Assembly (NCBI GenBank): GCA_002503045.1
Contig: DAQW01000040.1
Span: forward strand, 1 to 34,781
Direction of reading: 5' to 3'
DNA length: 34,781 nt
From: Euryarchaeota archaeon UBA39
GTDB taxonomy: Archaea; Thermoplasmatota; Poseidoniia; Poseidoniales; Thalassarchaeaceae
Part shown: piece by piece, positions 22,140 to 31,461 of the stretch
Layout of the letters: every line of letters starts with the position of its first letter
Numbering within the stretch: position 1 is the first letter of the stretch
Notes under the pieces: generated by a model
Seen by the model: the letters and a program-made list of their open reading frames with translations, nothing else
What the model was told of the DNA's origin: nothing
Database searches by the model: none
Program-made: the position numbers and the translations under genes

Positions 22140-25100
22140 TCATTCCTCAAAAACTTCCCAATCATCCATATCTGGTGTTCGATAATACCATGATCCATCA
22201 TCTGGATCTTCCCACCATTCAGTTCCATCTTCGTCAACGGTAACTCCATCATCTTCAGATACCTCTTCCGCTTCTACCTCTTGTTCCTCAACTGGGCCTG
22301 ATGGACCCGCAACTGGACCTGATGGGCCTGCGACTGGTCCGGATGGGCCTGCGACTGGTCCACCTACATCGTCATCGTAATCGTCGTCATCATCATCATC
22401 ATCATCATAATCATAATCATCATTTCCGCCTCTCCTTAGAATAACAACTACAAATACAAGTAAAGCAAAGATTAGCAATCCAATCAAACCAGCTGCCGCA
22501 TAATACAGTGGACCACCTGCAGCAAAGAATCCTGGAATTGTACCAATCGAATTTATTGCAATAGATGCAGATTCTCCTTGATCTGCAACTGTAATAGTTC
22601 CTGAACCAGAAGAAATTAGAGTGATTTCCCAATTCTGATTACCTGCACCTTTCTCGATATTATGTCCAGTTGCCACAATATATGGGTCGTCCAATGTAAC
22701 AGGGTTATTCCATTCATCATAACCAAACGCTGTAATTGATAAAATTCCTTGTTGCTCTGCTTCAGTTTTATCAGCAGTCAGAACAATATAATCTAAATTT
22801 GAAGCAATTACCTCAACAGTCCAAATTTCTGAAAGACCATTGTGTACATACTCAAGTTCATAAATTCCAACAGTGGTTTGCTTGAAAACATAAGAACCCG
22901 TGTTATCGTTATCTATGTCCCATACTACTGGATCATCCCAAGATGACTCAACTATTGCAAATTGATTCAATGCAGAATCTTCAGCATAAAGTTGGAGATC
23001 AACCATTTCACCGGCTACCATCAAATCCTTTTCGGCAACATGCCAAATTCTTACTGCAACACCATGAGATACTGTTGCAGATATACTATCTTGATATCCA
23101 TTCTGAATGGCACAAATTCGGTATGTTCCTTCAACTCCAGCAGCCCAAGAACCAGTAGATTCAATTTCAGTTGTAATTTCTTCAGAATCTAAAGACGCAC
23201 CACATTCTCCAGGAGGTGTTGATACTGAAAGATCATGAATATACCAACTTAGTGAATCCGCCTGTACGATGTTTTCTTGCATATCCTTTGCAACTACACT
23301 TAGAGTAATCGAATCATCTGCAGTGAGCGTGTAATCAGAAGAACCTTGGATTTCGACATCTGCAAGAGCACCAGGGATTACTGTTACTGTTTCAGACGCA
23401 GTTAGAGGTACTGTGGTAACTCCATCTGTCCATGTAAGTGCAGCTTGCACAGTCCAGTCTCCTTCTGTGTACGCGTAGAAATTTGCTGCAGCGCCATCAA
23501 GAACAACCCAAGTTTGGTCTGCACCTGGAGTGGTAATCAACCAATTTTCAGGAGTAACAGGTTTCTGATTTCCTCGCTGATCAATTACAAAGGCCCTAAG
23601 GTTCAGAATTTCTCCAGCAGTTGCTTGGGAGAAACCGCCTGTAACTCTAAGATCCATTTCTACAGGAACTCCGTCAATGACCGAAATAGTCACTCGATCT
23701 GTTTGACCTTCAACCTCGACTTCTACCCATTGAGTACCCTTGGACCATGCACTCCAAATTATTCTTGAATCAACCTCAGAGAATGTACCATTCAATGTAG
23801 ACCAAGAAGTAAGACTCAATGTTTCAGTGATATCATTTGAATTTCCTCTGACGTCAACACGTATAACAGTAAAATCAACTGAGTCATCAGCAGTAATTTC
23901 TGTAACATTAGCAGTTAAAATCACAGAGCCAATTGCCCCATAAACAACTTCAATATCGAATGAACCACTAACGCCAACTGAACTACTAGCAGTAATTGTC
24001 CAATTCCCAACATGATCCCCTGTAAATTCACCAGCAGAGGTAATATTTCCATTATCTACTGACCAAGTCACGGCTCCAGCTTGTAATGCAGGCATTTCGT
24101 TGAATCGAATATCCTCTACAATCCAAGTATAGGTACAGGTACTTCCTGCATCAACAACTGTGCAGCCAGACACAACAAGATGATGTGGCGCACCGGTTGA
24201 AACAACTACTGGAATTGTTGCACTACTGCTGCCCCATGTAACAGTAATAGTCTGAGTTCCTGTTAACCACGGCAAATAAACTACTGAGGCAGAAGGAGTG
24301 GTCGTCTGTACAGTGGGTGCTCCAGTAGATGAGAAAGAACCATTTGTTACTGACCATAGAACGATTTCTCCATCAACTTCATTTCCGAATTGATCAACAA
24401 CCATTGCAGAAACTGATAGCATAGAATCTGCATTCAAAGCCGCATTGGTTTGATCAGGAATCAAAGTGACTGGACTACCATGGTCAACTGTGAGATTCAG
24501 TAGTTTAGTTACTTGTCCGAAACGAGCTACAACCTGTTCATTGCCTGCAATTTGTGGAGTGTACACTCCAGAAGCAGAAATGGAACCTAGAGAAGAACTA
24601 CTCCAAGCAACATTTCCTGCTAAAGTGTTTCCAGCAACATCTAGTAATGTTGCAGAGAATGTAACAGGAGTGTCAGCATCTGTGGTTGATGAACCCGAAA
24701 TCTGGATATCGTAAACATTGGTATAATTCAATATCAACTGAGGATGATAGGTACTATCTTCTGAATTGTCAAATTCTACAACAATTCTTCCACCTGTGGT
24801 GTCAGGAGTTCCAATCAAAACAATTCCGAGTGTTCCATACATCGAAGACATAGCACTACTAATGTCAAATTCGACCCATGTATTTCCATTTGTATTGTAA
24901 ATCCTTACAGTATCCAATGGAGTAGTAGCATAATCTACACCACTACGCATTCCAGGGGTATCCCATGCATTTCCATACGATGCATCATCCCATGATGAGG
25001 ATACTTCTGAGAAATTGTGGTTCAATAATGTATGAGCACTCACATCTAGATAAGATGTATCTGCTAACAATACACTGTCTAGATGAATTCTTAATTTCCC

Positions 25101-28100
25101 ACTATGAGGGTTAAGATTTGACGGTAGAGGTATCTGTCCCAAATCTAACCAAACAATGCTCCTGCACTCATTTGTTGTTGCAGGTGATGTTGATACATCG
25201 CCACAACCGATTCCAACCTCAAGACTACGATCTGCAAATACTTCACTCGGATTTGATTCATCGATTGTAGAATCATGAATATTTGGGTATTGAAGTACGC
25301 TAGCCGCTTCACCTTCGCCATATGTGATACTGTAAAGGTGATTTCCTAAACTAGTAGTTTCAGGTTCACCAACTGCAAATGACCATGCTGCTGAACGAGC
25401 CCCCGGAATTGAGCCTGCGATGGATTGAATATCCCAAGAATACAGTACATCAGGATCAAGGTCGAAACTCGGAGTCCAACAAATTGTAGGAGAAGTACAT
25501 CCAGTAAATCCTGAATCAATCCAAGAACGCTGAGTAAGTGTTGTTGTCTCATTCATTAATCTCATAATGTAACCTGACGCTCCGGAAGCAGCATTCCATG
25601 TAAGAGTCGGACGATTTAGTGAAGTTAGGAGATAACCATCTTCCTCGAAGAGAACAGATTGATCTGCAGGAGATTGCAAACTCACTTGAGGAGGAGGTGT
25701 AATCCCATTTGGATTATCAACAAAGTCAAACACAAGTTGAGGAGTATTACTGCTAGCCTCGGAAGATGAGAAGTACAAGGTTCCAGTCCAATTTGTGATT
25801 AATGCCAAAGTCATTCGGCCATTTTGATTTGTGAAAGCATTTCTAGCAATAGAAGTAATATCCCATTCATACCAAGTGCCTCCACCTGTAGCTACCCTAG
25901 TAATTGAGGCTGAAGCAGTGGTGCTACATTGTGTACCTGGAATATACGTACTCCAAGAAACTGTATCCTCAGACCAAGTATTATTCCCACAATCATAGAT
26001 TCCTACAGTATGTGCTCCAGACCCTTGATAGTTTGAACGATGGAGTCTGAGAGTAACTCCTGTTGGTAGTGTTGTGGATTGGAAGGGTAACTCTCCTAAA
26101 TCCATCTCAATTAATGATACGACAATCGCTCCAGCAGTTTGAGATGAACCAACATTTAGAGAAACTGAAGTCCCATGATTCTGTGTCTGTCCTGGCCCCC
26201 CAGCACTGTCAATATAGGTATCAGGGAATGAAGGGAGATCTCCACTAGTATCGAAAACATCTCCTCGTTCCAATGTGATTGAATAATTTCCTGCACCATC
26301 TGAAGACCCAATTACAGAATCAGGAACTCTGAAGGAACCGCCTTCTGTCCAATTTCCATATTGTCCATTTTCAACACCTCGGACTCTCCAATAATACCAT
26401 GCATCATCCCAAGTAATTGAAGATGGGAAAGTGAATGATGTCGAAGAGGTTGTTCCAGTTGTAGTAGTGAATAAACTGCTATTTTGATCACTATTGAACG
26501 AATCGGGAGTAGAGAAGAACGAATCTGAATCAACTTGGAAATCCCAGGAATGATTAGTCAACGAATGGCTCCAAGACAAATCAACTGAATCAGGCGGAGT
26601 AGGCAACAAAGCCGTTGAATTCCACATTGTAGTGGTAGAACCGAGTACAGGATTTAATGAAGATGCATCTCCAGGAATCCAAGTGTTTCCACTAGAGTAA
26701 ATCATGTTGAGTTTTGGTGAATTTGAATTTCCAGGATATTCTGTAGTGCGAAAATAGACGTTAGAAGTAGTAGGATCAGCAGTATCACGGAACAGTAAAC
26801 TAACTCTATCATCGCCTCGAACTCTAGCTTGCTGTACTGCCTCTGTAATATTCCATGAATACCACCCAGATGTTGCGTTAACAACTGTAGTGCTTATTGG
26901 AGACATAGTACTGTCTAGATAACCAGATTGTGTAGACCATGGCGTATTCGAACTTGCATTATTCCAAGTTGCTGATTCGTCCCACTCATCAAACACGTTG
27001 TAAACCGCTATCTGATGATTACCTGAGGTCGTACCCTGCTTGTATAAATCAATACTTGCTTCAGATGACATCCAAGGCTCAGGAAGAGGAATCTGACTTA
27101 AATCGACATTTACAAGTCCAAATCCACTGTTATGTCCTACATACATAATCTGCCCTTGTCCTAAATTGGAATTAGGACCCATTGCAGAATAAATCCAAGT
27201 GTCCTCCACTAAATCATACAAATTGTATTCTGAATGAGCCATTCCAGTCTGAGCAGTGAGAGATTCATGAGTTGAGTCAACAGTACTAGTCAAATCATTA
27301 GGAACTCCGAATGAAGAATAAATGGAGTTTGGACCCAACATATCATCATAAACAGATTGTAATTGCCATTCACATGTCAAATCCTGTGCTAAAGAAATAG
27401 ATGATGAGAATGTGAAACTAGGCGCAGTAAGATCAAAACCACTATCAAAACGAGAATCATATTCGTATTGAAGAGAATATGTAATTCCGAAGCTATTTTG
27501 TCCCCTACAAACCATATTGAGAATCCAATCCCATGATGAATTCCATCCAGTAGGAGTCAACCACTCTAGAGTTGGAGAAGTATCTGGTTCTAACATGATC
27601 CCGCTTGTACTCCAAACTAATTGTCCATTAGAAGGCACATCTGGAGTACCAGTTGCGTTTGGAACAGATGCTGAACCATTGCGGTATTGAATCGTAAGAT
27701 AGGGGCGATCTGTTGCAACACTTGAGTCAACACTACTGATAGTGATACCATTCCATGAACTTGTGTAACTATCCTGAGCCGCTGTCAGCGAAAGGTAGAG
27801 GTAATCATCCCCTCTATTTTCGGCCAATTGCATAATTCGAGTGATATTTATGCTATTAGGGCCAGAGGTAGTGACTTGTTTACTCACACCGTCATCGATA
27901 GTCATGTTTCCATTTCCAAATGTATGTGGTGTAGACCAGTTTGTACTTCCATCCATGGTTCTTCCAGTAACTGATTCATTGAACTCATCAACTGCAGCTG
28001 CATAAACTCGAACACCTGAACCGTGACCACTAATGACATTGAAGTGTAACTCAGTTCCAACTATTCTGATATCATTAGGGCGAGGGAGGGTTAAGTTCTC

Positions 28101-31100
28101 ATTAATTGGTATCTTGAATAATGCAGCACGATCATTACTGAAATTACCATTAATATTGAAATTTCCACTTCCAATGTCTGGAGGAGCGAACAAGGTTAAA
28201 CTCGTGGATGATGCATATGAGGTATTCTCATTTGCCGATCTTTCATCGATATATGTATCAAAGAATTCCGGCCAATGATCTTCAGGTACGAATCCATTGT
28301 GGTGCATCTCAACTTCTGAAGTATTGGAATCGAGCATCAAACTCATGACCTCTGGAATCACATAGGAAGAAGTAGCACTCCAATTTCCAACTTGTCCAGA
28401 AGAACTGATTCCTCGCATTCTCCAATAATATCGTTCTCCTTCTGTCAAATCAGATGAAGGTGTAAATGTTCCATTTGTCAAATCAAATGCAGATGTATCG
28501 ACCCATGATTGAAATGTCTCGAGATTGGAAGAAGACATTGATAAATCTTGATCGATTTGTATTTCTACTGCATTTGTATTCTGGAGAGGAGTAGTCCATG
28601 AATGCTCAGGACGAAGTATTCCGTTCATCATTAAATCATCAGAAATCAGCCATTCATCTCCTGTAGGGTCCAAACCTATTGGGAGATCTGGAGATGAATC
28701 ATCTCCAATTCCATAGGTAATTACAATCTCAGGACCAGTTGAACCCGTTTCAGAATCCTGGAAAGATGCAGAGGTACCACTAGAGGAGGTCATAATTACA
28801 CTAAGTGGTGTACCCCATCTATTCGCAGATTGAGCTGCTGAAGTGATATTCCATTCAAACCAATCATCTCCAGTTGTACTAATTGTTTGTGAATCCAATA
28901 ATGAAATTCTATCTATGCCACTGGCACCAGAACTGGCCCAAGATCTCGTTCCATCCCGGGTGTCCCATGTGGCACCTGTTTCATTCCAATCAGAAGTTCC
29001 TGAATAGACGTTTACCGGTACATTAGAAAAAGTTGTAAATTGCCAAGCATATGTTCTCAAAACAGCACTCTGGATAGCCATTCCTTCTGGAAGAATTAAC
29101 CCTGCCATATCACACTTAAACAATGCAACTTCAGTACTTGAAATTACAATATAGGAATCATCATTATTTGTAGATGTACTAGATGAGTCAAGATATGTAT
29201 CTTCACATTCGGGAACAGCCAGAACTTGACTGGACGAAGCAGAAGCATTGCCATCGGCTAATCTAATCTGATGATCATTCCCCGAAAGATATGTTGAATT
29301 TAGGTTGGGAAGATACATCATTGAATCGCTAGAATAACTTCTATCACCGTCTTCGATGAACGAAATTCTCCACCAAATATGGTCACCGATTCCGAAGCCC
29401 CAATTAGTGGGGAATGTGAAGGTTCCTGCACCAAGGTCAAAACCTGAATCAGTACGACTATCAGCAGAACGAGTGATTGTGGTCCTGAAATCTTCATCTC
29501 CTGAAGCACTAATAATGACATCTTGACCAGAATGCCCAGTTGTATTCCAACTCACTTCAATAGTATCGCTACTAGTTAGATTTGCACCACTAATGGACCA
29601 TGAACCAGAACGATCACGTGGAGTAATATCGATAGGAGATGAGGGAAGAATATCATCTCCCCAATCATAACCAATTGAGAGTGTTGGGTTATAGGTAAAT
29701 GCTTCTTCACTAGAACCAATTTCAACATGAGCACCATTAGGCCCATATCCTTGTACAACTAGATTAATCGGTTCAACCGAATTTGCAAGCAACCTATCAC
29801 GAAAAATCGGAGCTAAATCAAAAATCAATTGAGGAGAACTTTGATCCCCATCTAATGCACCAAAACTTGTTCCCGCCAAATCTGAACCTCCGTTTGTCCA
29901 TGTAGTTCCAGCACCATTTGATGTCCAATTAGCACCATGTTGTGTCCATTCATCATCTGAAATTTCTGAGACTGAAATGATGGGACTTTGGTCTCTATCG
30001 GTTCGCCTTAGCCAGAGATCAGCCTCATGTATAGATGCGTTTTCATGAAGTCCTATATCTGCAATATTTATCCTTAAAAGCATCACACTTGTCCCTACTC
30101 CTGTAGTATTTGAATGTCCAACAATTAGATTATTTTCTGAGCCTCCATTAAAACTAGTATTTCCTGAGGTTACATAAGTGTCTTCAATTGTCCCTCCATA
30201 CCCCATACTATTGTTTCTAACTGAGAAATATTGAACCCCAGTGCTAGGATCAGGGTAAATAGAGTGATCAGGAAGAAGGAATTTCACTGAAACCCAATCA
30301 GAAAGAATACTTTGAGATGTAGATGAACGAATCCTAGCAAAATAATCAGACCCTGCTGAAAGATTCGTCGATGGCGTATCAAAACTACCTATTGTTGAAT
30401 TAGTAAAAGTAAATTGATTGGTATCTGACCATGAATCCCAAATCCAATCTCCATCGTGAATTCCACGAAAACCACTTTCATTGGAAATCTGGACTTCTAT
30501 ATTAGAACCATTAAGATCTGCCCAAGTTACAGTAGGAGTTGTATCTGCTGTTAATGCAAGTGTATCGTTTAATGTCAACGCTTCCCCATTCTGAGGAGAT
30601 GTGATATTCACAGAACCTTCAGAAGTAGAACCGATTGCAGCATAATCAATTCTCAAGTTTGGCCTGAACGATGTTGTAGTTGACTCCATAGTATCACAAT
30701 TTACTGGCACGCCTAAAGCACTCACAACAAAGGAAATCTGAGTTGAACCTGAACGTAATGAACTTTGTACCAACGATGTTACGTTGATAGCAGTTGAAAC
30801 TGATGTGCTGCTAGAAATGTAAGGTGGTTCCCATACACCTCTATCCTGAGTGCCATCTGCACCTGGAACTGACCAATTTACACCGGTTGATGCTAAATTC
30901 CAAGTCGATTGAGAAAGATCATGAGATGCATCAAGAGTTGCAGCATAGAACATTGTCCTACCAGAGCCAAACATTGTCATTTGATTGCACCGCAATACCA
31001 AATTGGCTGAAGTAACACGAAAACTAGCGGGTAGAGGATTTCCACTAGTATCACTAATATTGAAATCAAACAATCCACGACTATCAATCGAATCAGAAGA

Positions 31101-31334
31101 AAACATTAGAATTGATTGTTGAGTTGAATAACCATTATTTGGAGCAGAAATATTGATTGAAGTATCAGCAGTAGCTGCATTGTTTGAAGTAATGTATGAT
31201 GGAGATACGTCTTCCGAAAGTTCATCGAAACTACCGATGGATGAAGACCAAGACATCAACAAAAGTAGAAGGACAATTGACAATGGAACAAAGAGGTTTT
31301 TGCGGGAAACGGAGTTCGCTATCGCTGCGGTCAT
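22140..31334 (-). CDS. Giant (3064 aa) cell-surface protein: alternating DNRLRE and FN3-like domains, Ig-like stalk, membrane anchor, acidic and WW-like tail (paralog 1)
   Basis: A signal peptide (LFVPLSIVLLLLLMSW) is followed by seven DNRLRE/CBM96-like beta-sandwiches alternating with six FN3-like domains, giving a ~300-residue period over residues ~45-2210. The sandwiches are marked by D(T/S)YI/TWI, the LPEGM...LPLP strands, W.E..ATW.. and W(Y/F).W(N/D)IT. The FN3-like linkers are marked by YWRMRGISSSGQ.GNW. About eight ~90-aa Ig-like domains (2210-2935), a transmembrane helix (~2941-2965) and a ~100-aa tail follow. The tail holds a poly-Asp tract, three PVAGPSG repeats and a terminal Trp-rich unit (GTEWWEDPDDGSWYY). 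A weak TATA-like CTTATG lies ~25 nt before the ATG. Likely a long surface fibre or polysaccharide-binding receptor and first gene of the three-gene operon. Confidence 0.85.
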   Translation of the reverse strand: MTAAIANSVSRKNLFVPLSIVLLLLLMSWSSSIGSFDELSEDVSPSYITSNNAATADTSINISAPNNGYSTQQSILMFSSDSIDSRGLFDFNISDTSGNPLPASFRVTSANLVLRCNQMTMFGSGRTMFYAATLDASHDLSQSTWNLASTGVNWSVPGADGTQDRGVWEPPYISSSTSVSTAINVTSLVQSSLRSGSTQISFVVSALGVPVNCDTMESTTTSFRPNLRIDYAAIGSTSEGSVNITSPQNGEALTLNDTLALTADTTPTVTWADLNGSNIEVQISNESGFRGIHDGDWIWDSWSDTNQFTFTNSTIGSFDTPSTNLSAGSDYFARIRSSTSQSILSDWVSVKFLLPDHSIYPDPSTGVQYFSVRNNSMGYGGTIEDTYVTSGNTSFNGGSENNLIVGHSNTTGVGTSVMLLRINIADIGLHENASIHEADLWLRRTDRDQSPIISVSEISDDEWTQHGANWTSNGAGTTWTNGGSDLAGTSFGALDGDQSSPQLIFDLAPIFRDRLLANSVEPINLVVQGYGPNGAHVEIGSSEEAFTYNPTLSIGYDWGDDILPSSPIDITPRDRSGSWSISGANLTSSDTIEVSWNTTGHSGQDVIISASGDEDFRTTITRSADSRTDSGFDLGAGTFTFPTNWGFGIGDHIWWRISFIEDGDRSYSSDSMMYLPNLNSTYLSGNDHQIRLADGNASASSSQVLAVPECEDTYLDSSSTSTNNDDSYIVISSTEVALFKCDMAGLILPEGMAIQSAVLRTYAWQFTTFSNVPVNVYSGTSDWNETGATWDTRDGTRSWASSGASGIDRISLLDSQTISTTGDDWFEWNITSAAQSANRWGTPLSVIMTSSSGTSASFQDSETGSTGPEIVITYGIGDDSSPDLPIGLDPTGDEWLISDDLMMNGILRPEHSWTTPLQNTNAVEIQIDQDLSMSSSNLETFQSWVDTSAFDLTNGTFTPSSDLTEGERYYWRMRGISSSGQVGNWSATSSYVIPEVMSLMLDSNTSEVEMHHNGFVPEDHWPEFFDTYIDERSANENTSYASSTSLTLFAPPDIGSGNFNINGNFSNDRAALFKIPINENLTLPRPNDIRIVGTELHFNVISGHGSGVRVYAAAVDEFNESVTGRTMDGSTNWSTPHTFGNGNMTIDDGVSKQVTTSGPNSINITRIMQLAENRGDDYLYLSLTAAQDSYTSSWNGITISSVDSSVATDRPYLTIQYRNGSASVPNATGTPDVPSNGQLVWSTSGIMLEPDTSPTLEWLTPTGWNSSWDWILNMVCRGQNSFGITYSLQYEYDSRFDSGFDLTAPSFTFSSSISLAQDLTCEWQLQSVYDDMLGPNSIYSSFGVPNDLTSTVDSTHESLTAQTGMAHSEYNLYDLVEDTWIYSAMGPNSNLGQGQIMYVGHNSGFGLVNVDLSQIPLPEPWMSSEASIDLYKQGTTSGNHQIAVYNVFDEWDESATWNNASSNTPWSTQSGYLDSTMSPISTTVVNATSGWYSWNITEAVQQARVRGDDRVSLLFRDTADPTTSNVYFRTTEYPGNSNSPKLNMIYSSGNTWIPGDASSLNPVLGSTTTMWNSTALLPTPPDSVDLSWSHSLTNHSWDFQVDSDSFFSTPDSFNSDQNSSLFTTTTGTTSSTSFTFPSSITWDDAWYYWRVRGVENGQYGNWTEGGSFRVPDSVIGSSDGAGNYSITLERGDVFDTSGDLPSFPDTYIDSAGGPGQTQNHGTSVSLNVGSSQTAGAIVVSLIEMDLGELPFQSTTLPTGVTLRLHRSNYQGSGAHTVGIYDCGNNTWSEDTVSWSTYIPGTQCSTTASASITRVATGGGTWYEWDITSIARNAFTNQNGRMTLALITNWTGTLYFSSSEASSNTPQLVFDFVDNPNGITPPPQVSLQSPADQSVLFEEDGYLLTSLNRPTLTWNAASGASGYIMRLMNETTTLTQRSWIDSGFTGCTSPTICWTPSFDLDPDVLYSWDIQSIAGSIPGARSAAWSFAVGEPETTSLGNHLYSITYGEGEAASVLQYPNIHDSTIDESNPSEVFADRSLEVGIGCGDVSTSPATTNECRSIVWLDLGQIPLPSNLNPHSGKLRIHLDSVLLADTSYLDVSAHTLLNHNFSEVSSSWDDASYGNAWDTPGMRSGVDYATTPLDTVRIYNTNGNTWVEFDISSAMSSMYGTLGIVLIGTPDTTGGRIVVEFDNSEDSTYHPQLILNYTNVYDIQISGSSTTDADTPVTFSATLLDVAGNTLAGNVAWSSSSLGSISASGVYTPQIAGNEQVVARFGQVTKLLNLTVDHGSPVTLIPDQTNAALNADSMLSVSAMVVDQFGNEVDGEIVLWSVTNGSFSSTGAPTVQTTTPSASVVYLPWLTGTQTITVTWGSSSATIPVVVSTGAPHHLVVSGCTVVDAGSTCTYTWIVEDIRFNEMPALQAGAVTWSVDNGNITSAGEFTGDHVGNWTITASSSVGVSGSFDIEVVYGAIGSVILTANVTEITADDSVDFTVIRVDVRGNSNDITETLSLTSWSTLNGTFSEVDSRIIWSAWSKGTQWVEVEVEGQTDRVTISVIDGVPVEMDLRVTGGFSQATAGEILNLRAFVIDQRGNQKPVTPENWLITTPGADQTWVVLDGAAANFYAYTEGDWTVQAALTWTDGVTTVPLTASETVTVIPGALADVEIQGSSDYTLTADDSITLSVVAKDMQENIVQADSLSWYIHDLSVSTPPGECGASLDSEEITTEIESTGSWAAGVEGTYRICAIQNGYQDSISATVSHGVAVRIWHVAEKDLMVAGEMVDLQLYAEDSALNQFAIVESSWDDPVVWDIDNDNTGSYVFKQTTVGIYELEYVHNGLSEIWTVEVIASNLDYIVLTADKTEAEQQGILSITAFGYDEWNNPVTLDDPYIVATGHNIEKGAGNQNWEITLISSGSGTITVADQGESASIAINSIGTIPGFFAAGGPLYYAAAGLIGLLIFALLVFVVVILRRGGNDDYDYDDDDDDDDDYDDDVGGPVAGPSGPVAGPSGPVAGPSGPVEEQEVEAEEVSEDDGVTVDEDGTEWWEDPDDGSWYYRTPDMDDWEVFEE
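22291..22353 (-). repeat. 21-bp tandem repeat encoding PVAGPSG
   Basis: Three near-identical 21-bp units (22291-22311, 22312-22332, 22333-22353) differ at a few third positions and encode PVAGPSG copies in the cytoplasmic tail of the giant protein. A degenerate partial copy follows. The unit number could vary between strains by slippage. Confidence 0.85.
22366..22425 (-). repeat. Trinucleotide tract encoding poly-Asp next to the membrane helix
   Basis: A run of ATC/GTC (GAT/GAC on the coding strand) encodes a D/Y tract with an uninterrupted stretch of nine Asp, just after the RRGG stop-transfer segment. It makes the inner membrane-proximal tail strongly acidic and is a likely slippage site. 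Confidence 0.8.
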
Positions 31335-31432
31335 GCATGTCCGATACTCTATGACCCATAAGGGATTTGCGACTCAGACCATGCGTAGCATGGTCGAGAA
31401 TGAGGAGTTTTTCACAGTGCGAACGTTGATGG

Positions 31433-31440
31433 ACAATAAC
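31433..31440 (+). promoter_or_regulatory. Weak TATA-like element for rfcS
   Basis: ACAATAAC is centred about 25 nt before the ATG at 31462, matching the leaderless spacing seen elsewhere in the window. It lies in the 127-nt divergent gap (31335-31461) that must also hold the promoter of the giant surface-protein gene. No other feature is visible in that gap. Confidence 0.35.
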
Positions 31441-31461
31441 CTTCGACAGAGATGCGAGAAC

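Noticed and set aside
31153..31461. In-frame extension upstream of rfcS, giving a 420-aa product
   Set aside because: The extra residues overlap antisense with the first codons of the giant surface gene and have no RFC similarity. The ATG at 31462 gives the standard N-terminus and length.
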